Shown here one piece after another: positions 31,524-38,784 of a DNA stretch of 64,000 nucleotides. Every line of letters begins with the position of its first letter. Within the stretch, counting starts at the first letter, position 1. The notes beneath the pieces are model-generated. The model made no database searches and was not told the DNA's origin. It saw only the letters and a list, made by a program, of their open reading frames with translations. The stretch is from Gracilaria domingensis. Taxonomy: Eukaryota; Rhodophyta; Florideophyceae; Gracilariales; Gracilariaceae. Location: NCBI GenBank assembly GCA_022539475.1, contig VCMS01000187.1, positions 1-64,000 on the forward strand. Direction: 5' to 3'. Both the position numbers and the translations under genes were made by a program.

Positions 31524-33580
31524 TGGTGCGGGGGCGGAATTACCTTGAGCATCGTCCGCAATCGATTCTGAACGGAAGTCGTGGCAGTTCTAATTGAGTT
31601 CGTCCTGCTCCGAACACGCGGCAATGTGTTGAAGTTCACAACTTGTCCCAAAAGGAACTGATACACAGCTGCGTTGTTGTCTGGGTCTTCAACGTCATCT
31701 TCATTCGATGGAGCAGAAAGACTGACTTCGCGTTTCAGGAACACTTCCATGGACTCTTCCTCGTTCAGTTCATTCCTCACTGCTCTAGCCGCGCGGAACA
31801 GAGACACTGCTCTATCATAAAAGAAACCTCGAACCTCCTCAAAGCTTTTCCATTGCTTTGTCTTCGTCGACTTGCCCTTCAATAGAAACATCTGAAGACA
31901 ATCAAGAATGAAGGAAAACTCCTCCGCATCCAAAACATATAGCGGAGTATGGGACAGATGTGTGAGACCTATGTCACTCACAGTCTCACATATATCCTCG
32001 AAATGGGCCAGCATTCCCTCACGAGACATGAGTTGCAGGGCGACATTGGCATATCTCAGGTACTGACGCTCTTGCACAGTCCCAATCAGTTGGCTCTCCT
32101 TCAACACTTCTGTCACTTCTGCAGGATCCACGTCTGCCGGCGTCACCCCCTCAACATCTTCAATTAGAATGGCGACCACACTAACTATAGAGTGTATCTT
32201 GTCTGCAAACATCATCCTTCGCATGGTACTCGTCGACTCATTGAGGTACGAAGCAACACATAACAATTCCTTCATCCCAATGGGCCTCCCATCTCTTCGT
32301 ATCAGCAGATTGCAACGCCAAAACTTGGCTAATCGCTTCCACTTCGGTGCACCAGTCGCTGCCAAATATTGTATAGCTTTCAGACGATGCAAACCATCTA
32401 CAATGAAGCACTTCTTCGTTAGGCGTCCCTTGTCAGTATCCCTCTCTCCCGTAGTAGCATCTTGTAAGGCCACCACTGGAGAACCCATCGACTGCAATAT
32501 CCCCCGCTCCTCCATACTCTTCACAAGGGCTTCAACGTGGCGTTTACTTACTCCACGGAGTAAATTGGGCGGAGTGTCGACCAGAGTGATGTCAACAGTA
32601 ACAACAACCATCCGGTACTGATTGAGGTTCACCTTTGGTACCTTCTGACGAATTCGTCTGTACGTCTTGCTCCGAGTAGGTGTCCCTTGTGTTCCAGACC
32701 GCTCGCCAGAAACACTTGAACGTGCCATTCTTGCGGATAGAAGCACAACGTCATCGTCCTGCTGCTCCGCAGTTTCTGGTGCAGTTTGGGGTACAGATGG
32801 ACCAGCTCCTTGCGCGGATTGCGCATCCGCGTCTGGAAGGGGACCTTTCATGATCTCATCTTCCTCCTCTTGCACAGCCGTCCCCTGCTGAACCGTCTGT
32901 TTCGACGCAGAAGATCCCCTTGTGTCGACGGTCTGATTCATCGCAGGAGAAGCCCTTTTCGACGCAGTGGGCTTCGTAGCGGAGGTAGACTTTGTTTGAC
33001 CTGTCCGCTTCGTAGCTGGGGATGCTCTCGTCTCCATAGACCGCTTCGTAACAGACGACGGACCTGCCCGCGGAGGTGCTACTGATGCGCTACCTCTCGG
33101 TGTTGATGAACTTCGAATTGGCTCCGTGCGGCTTGTCGGCGTCATCACCTCACTCATAGCGCTCACCGTTCCTCGCTTCGACGCCGGAATGCTGGCTGCC
33201 ACCGGTTCCATCATTTTCTCATCCCAAGGAGCGGCCGTCCGGAGATCCTGGATATATTGTGGAAGATCCAGGCCCTCCGCCCGGTAAGGGTAGAACGTCT
33301 GACCGCTTCGACTGATGAGAATATTATGAACCACCACAAGACCTGGGTCCAATTGCTTCCCGTGCAACTCGCGGCGTAGAACACTTCCAATTCCGTGCAA
33401 CAACGCTTCCCCGACTATCACCTTTCCTTCATCCTCAATATCCATCTGCAGAGAAACCCGCATTCCACCTTGCAATAATCGAGTGCTCCGCCGAGTGCGA
33501 GGAGTCACGCTTTGCGTACGCTTCGAACACGAGTTGGCTTCATGTTGAACAGCTATTGCAGTGAAAGGTGTTTTCAACAA
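31520..33580 (-). CDS. ParB/sulfiredoxin-fold domain protein
   Basis: Open for 686 codons; the first ATG is codon 40 (33463), since the 33580 codon is TTG. The N-terminal 80 residues are globular. Residues 150-310 are low-complexity with recurring TKR/ATK/SPA words and acidic stretches. Residues about 335-480 form a ParB-like domain: GVSKRHVEALVKSMEERGI, then PVVALQD, then VDGLHRLKAIQYL (394-406), which matches the (D)G-HR--A nucleotide-binding loop of ParB N-terminal domains. A helical C-terminal part follows. Bacterial ParB binds palindromic parS DNA and hydrolyses CTP; other members modify or nick DNA. The gene reads away from an array of palindromes at 33.97-34.72 kb. Eukaryotic nuclear examples are unusual. 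Confidence 0.65.
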   Translation of the reverse strand: MLKTPFTAIAVQHEANSCSKRTQSVTPRTRRSTRLLQGGMRVSLQMDIEDEGKVIVGEALLHGIGSVLRRELHGKQLDPGLVVVHNILISRSGQTFYPYRAEGLDLPQYIQDLRTAAPWDEKMMEPVAASIPASKRGTVSAMSEVMTPTSRTEPIRSSSTPRGSASVAPPRAGPSSVTKRSMETRASPATKRTGQTKSTSATKPTASKRASPAMNQTVDTRGSSASKQTVQQGTAVQEEEDEIMKGPLPDADAQSAQGAGPSVPQTAPETAEQQDDDVVLLSARMARSSVSGERSGTQGTPTRSKTYRRIRQKVPKVNLNQYRMVVVTVDITLVDTPPNLLRGVSKRHVEALVKSMEERGILQSMGSPVVALQDATTGERDTDKGRLTKKCFIVDGLHRLKAIQYLAATGAPKWKRLAKFWRCNLLIRRDGRPIGMKELLCVASYLNESTSTMRRMMFADKIHSIVSVVAILIEDVEGVTPADVDPAEVTEVLKESQLIGTVQERQYLRYANVALQLMSREGMLAHFEDICETVSDIGLTHLSHTPLYVLDAEEFSFILDCLQMFLLKGKSTKTKQWKSFEEVRGFFYDRAVSLFRAARAVRNELNEEESMEVFLKREVSLSAPSNEDDVEDPDNNAAVYQFLLGQVVNFNTLPRVRSRTNSIRTATTSVQNRLRTMLKVIPPPHQ

Positions 33581-33968
33581 TACGCTCGCTCTGGACGATA
33601 CAACAACGGAGGCGAGCCTTTAAAAGGCGACTTACGCTGGGCACCCCCGCTTTCGGCAGCTCCTCCCAGCGCACTGCCAGTCTCGTCCGTGTCCTGTCCG
33701 TGGCCGCTCGCACGCTGATTGTACGCTTTAGAGTCGTGGAGTTCGCGCAATGATGACTCACGCGAGCAATGGTCGCGTTCTCTAATCATGCTCTTCAAAT
33801 GCTTTGCATAGTAGTCAAGAGTACACTCATTCACTTCCATGTACAGCCTACTCCCGCCAATACACGTGGACAGCGGCGCCAACGTACCGGCGGCCGGGTG
33901 TAGCGAAATCACTGCGCGGCGGCGTGTTTTGGGAGGTCCCGGGAAGGCACCGGAATGTTGCGATTTTA

Positions 33969-34040
33969 TGCCCGCGGGCGGGGGGGTCGGTCGTGTTAGG
34001 GTAGGTACCCTAACACGACCGGACCCCCCGCCCGCGGGCA
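33969..34040. repeat. 70-base palindrome, copy 1
   Basis: GCCCGCGGGCGGGGGG arm, inner GGTCGTGTTAGGGTA, then the reverse arms. Nearly perfect, with a small mismatch beside the CGGTC box. Confidence 0.9.
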
Positions 34041-34074
34041 TAAATCGCACATTTTTCAAAAAATCGCCAAAATG

Positions 34075-34143
34075 TGCCGCGGGCGGGGGGGTCGGTCGTG
34101 TTAGGGTAGTACCCTAACACGACCGACCCCCCCGCCCGCGGGC
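34075..34143. repeat. 70-base palindrome, copy 2
   Basis: Same arms as copy 1, with centre GGGTAGTACCC. One base is missing from the outer left arm. Confidence 0.9.
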
Positions 34144-34175
34144 ATAAAATCGCACATTTTTCAAAAAATCGCCCA

Positions 34176-34259
34176 GAACGTGCCCGCGGGCGGGGGGGTC
34201 GGTCGTGTTAGGGTACCTACCCTAACACGACCGACCCCCCCCGCCCGCGGGCACGTTCT
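34176..34259. repeat. 70-base palindrome, copy 3
   Basis: Same core; pairing extends outwards through AGAACGTGCCCGCGGG on both sides, so this is the longest of the five. Confidence 0.9.
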
Positions 34260-34534
34260 GGCCACATTCTGGCACCCTCCGGAGACCTCCCAAAACACTC
34301 CTCCCGGCACTTCCTGTACCCACTGCGTCACCTTAGTGCACCATCCCGTCATCTTAACCCTCCAGACACTCCCTAATTTCCGTGATGGTGCACTGAGGTG
34401 ACCATCCCGTCTTCTCCACCCTCCAGCACTCCCTAATTTCCGGGATGGTTCACTGAGGTGACGCAGTGGGTACAAGAAGTGCCGGGAGGAGTGTTTTGGG
34501 AGGTCTCCGGAGGGTGCCAAAAAATCGTCGAAAA

Positions 34535-34610
34535 CGTGCCCGCGGGCGGGGGGGTCCGGTCGTGTTAGGGTAGGTACCCTAACACGACTGGACCCCCGCC
34601 CGCGGGCACA
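34535..34610. repeat. 70-base palindrome, copy 4
   Basis: Same core, GGTCCGGTCGTGTTAGGG type, centre GGTACC. Confidence 0.9.
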
Positions 34611-34644
34611 TTTTGGACGATTTTTTGAAAAATGTGCGATTTTA

Positions 34645-34720
34645 TGCCCGCGGGCGGGGGGGTCCGGTCGTGTTAGGGTACCTACCCTAACACGACCGGA
34701 CCCCCCCGCCCGCGGGCACG
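34645..34720. repeat. 70-base palindrome, copy 5
   Basis: Same core and centre GGGTACCTACCC, flanked by TTTTTTGAAAAATGTGCGATTTTA-like spacer that also separates copies 1 to 3. Confidence 0.9.
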
Positions 34721-35066
34721 TTCTGGTCACATTCCGGCGCCTTCCGGAGACCTCCCAAAACACTCCTCCCGGCACTTCCGGCAGTGATTTCGCTGCACAC
34801 GCCGTACACATATATCAAACTAGAGAAAACTAGCGCTTCACACCCACTTGATCCGCGACTTTTAGCACAATACGGGACCGTTGCAATAGCTCCGAATCGC
34901 GACGTGGCCGACACGCGACGCTATCGCTCCGACACGCGACGCTATCGCTCCGAGCGGACACGGACACGGACGAGACTGGCAGTGCGCTGGGAGGAGCTGC
35001 CGAAAGCGGGGGTGCCCAGCGTAAGTCGCCATTTAAAGGCTCGCCTCCGTTGTTTGCGCTGAAGCG

Positions 35067-35807
35067 ATGGATTCCACCGATGTTGGAGAGGAGATACATC
35101 CTATCGACATGAGTGCTCCGCCTCCGGCGTTCCATGCATATGTCAGACTTTTCTTGGTTCTTCGCGATGCTTTGGCAAACAGCGATGGAGGCCCTGATCG
35201 GCCACGGGACGTGGGGTTTAGAGGGTTAATAGAGTTCTGCGCCGAGAACTATAAGGATATTCCGGAGGCAAGGAAGATGTTTGAGGAGGCCACTAACTCC
35301 AAGAACCTGCAGAACTTGACACTGCAACAGCTGCGAAAGAGTGTTGTGAATAACAAACCTGTGGAACAGCGATATCTTGTAACGAAGCTTCTTGACAAGA
35401 AGGACGGGGATGAGGACCAGAGACTGCGCGATTTTTTCCTTCTCTCTATGGATATGGGTATATACCTACCGGTGCGATGCCTGGTTGGTTATTTCATGAC
35501 CAGGAGAAAGCAGGTTCTGAAGACGACAGTGTTCATCCCACCAACAGCTGTGAACCCATTTGAGGTCGTTATATACTTATCATACCTCGGCCACATAATG
35601 GGAGAGAACGACAACATCCGAATGATGAAGAAGAAACAACCGAAAAAGAAACGAAAAGTGAACCATGCACCAGCTGTGTACATACCCACTTTTACGTCGT
35701 TCTCCAAAGACAACTGTGATCGACTGGGATTCGTATCAGTGAGGTCGTATGGGCATGGAGTTGTTTTGCGGCTCATCTTGGATACACGAACGTTCAGCAC
35801 ATGGTGA
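35067..35807 (+). CDS. Uncharacterised protein with an SV40-type nuclear localisation signal
   Basis: 246 residues from the ATG at 35067, just after the right copy of the palindromic promoter. The N-terminal 150 residues look helical and globular. At residues 192-198 the sequence is PKKKRKV, identical to the classic SV40 large-T signal, within a KKKQPKKKRKV cluster. The last 20 residues overlap the methyltransferase ORF in another frame. It may be a separate targeting subunit or the N-terminal part of the methyltransferase protein. Family not recognised. Confidence 0.65.
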   Translation: MDSTDVGEEIHPIDMSAPPPAFHAYVRLFLVLRDALANSDGGPDRPRDVGFRGLIEFCAENYKDIPEARKMFEEATNSKNLQNLTLQQLRKSVVNNKPVEQRYLVTKLLDKKDGDEDQRLRDFFLLSMDMGIYLPVRCLVGYFMTRRKQVLKTTVFIPPTAVNPFEVVIYLSYLGHIMGENDNIRMMKKKQPKKKRKVNHAPAVYIPTFTSFSKDNCDRLGFVSVRSYGHGVVLRLILDTRTFSTW

Positions 35808-37476
35808 AACCATACATTTACATGAATATGCAGACGTTGAAGTATACAGCGCTAGAGACACGGGAGTCTGGTTATGCCCCCCGAGCCAGAGTACTCGATT
35901 CAACACAAAGGATGTGCCACAGAGCAGTACTAGTGGATCGGTGGAGACCTTGAGTGATGAATGCGATACAAACCTGCGAATACTGGCTAAGGAGTTTTTG
36001 ACAGACCTCGAAACCATATGCACCCACGATAGCCTCTATAGCTTACGGGTTGATCAGATGAGGAACTGGATAGAGTTTTCGGAGATACGGATGGATACCG
36101 TATCTAGCTCTGACTCCGGTGAGTTGCCTGCTCGATTTCAGAAGTTTTCGGAGTTGCTATGGAAACCGATACAGGATATGCGTCATGCGGCAGGGTTCCA
36201 TGTCGGCATTCACGCGAAACCTGATATTGAACTGACGAAAACCCCTAAAACTTCCGGTAATGCCGAACCTTCTTCGACCAAGTCTGCCCCACCCCCACCT
36301 CGTCGAGAGTATATGAACCTCGTGAGCTCCGATAGCGACGAGTTCGAGAAGCCGGTGAATCTTGCGGAGCATGAATCTCGGGTTGCCGGTTACAACATCC
36401 AAAAGACTGGTATTGAGCCGCCCATGAAGGGGATATCCAGTCTCCTTCGAATGAATATGGACAAGGTGTGGAAGGGGATGAGAAAGTCACACTTTGTAGC
36501 GTACAACTGTGACATGAAGGACCTGAGGCACACACACGAAACGTTTGTGAATCAGAGTGAGATTTTATGGGGTGAGGCACAGCTTGTCCTAACAGACCCT
36601 CCCTTTAACACTCGAAGGAAGAGGAACAAACGGAATAGTGGTCACGATGTCTTCAGTGAGGAAGACATGATCCGTACGGCTGACTTAATAAGTTCCGCGC
36701 TTCGGTCAGGTGGGCACTTCATTATATTCTGTGCCATGGCACAGTTTCATGTGTGGCACAGGATACTTTCGGAAACGGCGAGTACGAAAGATGAAGCTGG
36801 AAGCGAAGGTAAACCAGAACTCATGCCTTCGTTTAAAGTGGATGCGAATCCACTGGTGTTCATCCGGGATCGCAGTAATGTTGGAGGGAATCCACGGAAG
36901 TTTGGGATACAGCCCGTAACGGAGTACGCCGTTCATGGGGTGAAGCGTGGATTGCGACCATCGGAGGAAGCCAGTCTTACTCCATTTGAGGAGAACAATT
37001 TCATTCCTTCCACTTTCCCGGCTAACAGGAATGTAATTGACCGGGTGCCCAAACCGAGGGCGGGGGAGTGGTTGACATGGAAGGTACATGAGCCAGGTAG
37101 CTCAGTACCAGGTGGGCAGTACATAAGACCGGAGCAGAAGTCGAGGGAGTTGATGAAGGAGTTGATATGTCGCTTCACAAGACCGGGTGATCTTGTCATG
37201 GACATGTTCGCGGGAACTTTTTCTACGGGTATGGCGTGCCTATCGCTGACAAAGCATAGGAAGTTCTTGGGGTGCGAGAAGAATAGGCCATGTTTCAGCC
37301 ATGCGAAGCACCATCTAACGACTCTTATGGCCGAAGTTATTCGGGGGGGAAGAATGACATCCTGGTTGAACAGGAGGTGGTGGATGCGGCTTCAACGACC
37401 TATGAACGGGTTCCACATCGGGACCGAGGTCGGCTTGAATGGGAGGCTCCATTTGGTTACCCCCAGTACCAAGTGA
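35749..37476 (+). CDS. Beta-order DNA amino-methyltransferase (N6A or N4C type)
   Basis: 575 codons. Residues 283-287 are DPPFN, the catalytic motif IV (DPPY/F type). Residues 485-491 are DMFAGTF, the S-adenosylmethionine-binding motif I, preceded by PEQKSRELMKELI (motif X like) and followed by FLGCEKN (motif II). Motif IV before motif I is the beta order of bacterial N4-cytosine and N6-adenine methyltransferases such as CcrM. The 200-residue region between them would be the target-recognition part. Residues 1-240 are unrecognised. After motif II the protein probably continues in the 37290-37763 frame, because both frames are open around a GGGGGGG run near 37345. Confidence 0.75.
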   Translation: MGMELFCGSSWIHERSAHGETIHLHEYADVEVYSARDTGVWLCPPSQSTRFNTKDVPQSSTSGSVETLSDECDTNLRILAKEFLTDLETICTHDSLYSLRVDQMRNWIEFSEIRMDTVSSSDSGELPARFQKFSELLWKPIQDMRHAAGFHVGIHAKPDIELTKTPKTSGNAEPSSTKSAPPPPRREYMNLVSSDSDEFEKPVNLAEHESRVAGYNIQKTGIEPPMKGISSLLRMNMDKVWKGMRKSHFVAYNCDMKDLRHTHETFVNQSEILWGEAQLVLTDPPFNTRRKRNKRNSGHDVFSEEDMIRTADLISSALRSGGHFIIFCAMAQFHVWHRILSETASTKDEAGSEGKPELMPSFKVDANPLVFIRDRSNVGGNPRKFGIQPVTEYAVHGVKRGLRPSEEASLTPFEENNFIPSTFPANRNVIDRVPKPRAGEWLTWKVHEPGSSVPGGQYIRPEQKSRELMKELICRFTRPGDLVMDMFAGTFSTGMACLSLTKHRKFLGCEKNRPCFSHAKHHLTTLMAEVIRGGRMTSWLNRRWWMRLQRPMNGFHIGTEVGLNGRLHLVTPSTK

Positions 37477-37763
37477 TGCCTGGACATATTACTCAGTTCC
37501 TAGGAAGATACTGGAAGGACTGGGACTTTGTCGACAAGTGTGGAGAGCGTACTGTAGATCTTTGGGAGGAGAAGTACCGAGGAGCTCTGAATCTTATGGA
37601 TATGCATATGCTGTTGACTGTTGAAGCCAATCGATATCGCTTACATATAGCATCTTCTAAGATCGACATCCCCGTGCTGGTATGGGGGTGTTCACGGAAC
37701 ATAAGATATTGGCTGGGGAAACTATCTGTCATTTCTATGGAACTTTGGTATACACGGATCTGA
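37290..37763 (+). CDS. Linker and N-terminal SET part, -1 frame after the methyltransferase
   Basis: From about 37345 this frame reads on from the methyltransferase: GGKNDILVEQEVV, a WKDWDFVDKCGERTVDLW region and then RYRLHIASSKID, which is how the first strand of SET domains starts. It ends in this frame after the SET-type residues, and the next frame (37682) takes over with GVFTEHKILAGE. I take it as part of one methyltransferase-SET polypeptide. Confidence 0.5.
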   Translation: MFQPCEAPSNDSYGRSYSGGKNDILVEQEVVDAASTTYERVPHRDRGRLEWEAPFGYPQYQVMPGHITQFLGRYWKDWDFVDKCGERTVDLWEEKYRGALNLMDMHMLLTVEANRYRLHIASSKIDIPVLVWGCSRNIRYWLGKLSVISMELWYTRI

Positions 37764-38233
37764 CGAACCGGAAGGAAAGACACTTAACGTATGGAAGTGG
37801 CTGTCTCGGAGCAACTCCAGTGCGGTACAAGTTGTTTTCTATGATGGTCACTGTGACTGGTACGGAGTTTCTGCACCTGAGGAACAGACCAGGACAGGCT
37901 CAGGATAGAAAGGAGAGCGAAGTCTACATTGTCCCGGCGCCTTTTTGTATCGGGGGCTACATTAACGACGCCGGATATCATGCCGGGGATCCCGATTTAT
38001 CGGAGCCCCGGTCAAACAGGACTCGAAGTGCCAATGTGCAGGTGGTGGAAGCGAAGTCCGTGATACAGTTCAAGTCAGACCTTTCTAACTATGCTCTACT
38101 TCGTTGTAGAGCAGTAAGAGATATTGAGAGGGGCGAAGAGTTGTATTTCGACTACGGAGAGCAGTCGNCAATTACGAAGAGCAGTACGCCGGACTGGCTC
38201 GACTTGGAGCATAATGAGTTTCACTACGAATAG
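37682..38233 (+). CDS. SET-domain lysine methyltransferase-like region
   Basis: 183 codons. It has the SET order: GVFTEHKILAGETICHFYG (first motif), a YINDAGY segment in place of the usual NHS-C motif, a downstream N-V pair, then LLRCRAVRDIERGEELYFDYGE, the closing motif with the catalytic-site Tyr. The sequence has one undetermined base (38168). In another frame just after the stop, KYACECCSC resembles a post-SET cysteine cluster. Likely target is a histone or other chromatin lysine. The N-terminal strand lies in the previous frame. Confidence 0.65.
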   Translation: MGVFTEHKILAGETICHFYGTLVYTDLTNRKERHLTYGSGCLGATPVRYKLFSMMVTVTGTEFLHLRNRPGQAQDRKESEVYIVPAPFCIGGYINDAGYHAGDPDLSEPRSNRTRSANVQVVEAKSVIQFKSDLSNYALLRCRAVRDIERGEELYFDYGEQSXITKSSTPDWLDLEHNEFHYE

Positions 38234-38252
38234 AAAGTAAATATGCTTGTGA

Positions 38253-38750
38253 GTGTTGCAGCTGCCTGCAATACGCGTTGTTGTACATGTACACTGGAGC
38301 TCTTCATCTGTAACGGCGATATTTGCGACCCATTGGGCACCTCAAATTCCTAAAAAGCAGGAACTGCGGAGTCTCTTGGAATATCTGAACCATGCACCCC
38401 CCCCACCCCCTCCCCCCCTCCCCAACAATTTCGTTTCATTACCCTGTTTATCTCCACAACATGGTATAACGCCGAGAAAGCGAAATAGTACGCAGCGAAA
38501 CAAGAGTGGACAGAAGAAGAGAAGAGCATCGGATGATACGAATCAGGCTACAAGCACCGCACTTCCTAAACGGAAGTCGTCCTCGACGAAGGAGAGAGTC
38601 AGTGGGCGTTCTTCTACAGTACTCTCTCGCCCATCTCGCAGCGGAGCGTCTTCCGGGATTGCGTCAAGAATTCGTGATCAGCGAACGATGTCGTGCCGTC
38701 AACTGCCGATAATGCAAATCGTGCATCTGTCTCTGCTCTTCAGAAGATGA
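38253..38750 (+). CDS. Basic, proline-rich low-complexity ORF
   Basis: No ATG near its start; contains a PPPPPPPLP run from a poly-C tract (38395-38425) and KRNSTQRNKSGQKKRRASDD, a likely nuclear signal. It probably belongs to the N-terminus of the coiled-coil protein that follows, with the junction not resolved. Confidence 0.35.
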   Translation: MLQLPAIRVVVHVHWSSSSVTAIFATHWAPQIPKKQELRSLLEYLNHAPPPPPPPLPNNFVSLPCLSPQHGITPRKRNSTQRNKSGQKKRRASDDTNQATSTALPKRKSSSTKERVSGRSSTVLSRPSRSGASSGIASRIRDQRTMSCRQLPIMQIVHLSLLFRR

Positions 38751-38784
38751 GGTAACTCGGCCCAGCGGGTCAGGACAGGAGGGC

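Larger units (their letters stand above)
33600..35060. promoter_or_regulatory. Giant palindromic divergent promoter region
   Basis: 33600-33720 is the reverse complement of about 34950-35060 (GGCGAGCCTTTAAA / TTTAAAGGCTCGCC and the GCTGGGCACCCCCGC block). 33900-33965 mirrors 34725-34795, and 34265-34335 mirrors 34440-34520. The two divergent gene arms therefore start from near-identical promoters with a TTTAAAGG core about 40 bases before each leader, and should be expressed together. The centre is near 34.35 kb. Confidence 0.85.

Noticed and set aside
31520-33580. Plasmid partition operon of bacterial contamination
   Set aside because: No ParA, no bacterial operon layout, long low-complexity regions and nuclear signals nearby, and a eukaryotic transposase in the same block.
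33990-34020. Telomere-like CCCTAAC words
   Set aside because: They occur once per palindrome arm and never in tandem, so they do not form a telomeric tract.
33969-34720. CRISPR array
   Set aside because: The repeats are long palindromes with irregular, partly repeated spacers, and the setting is eukaryotic with no Cas genes.
34161-34811. 216-codon minus-strand frame in the palindrome region
   Set aside because: It is made of the repeated palindromes and their GC-rich arms; no start context or domain.
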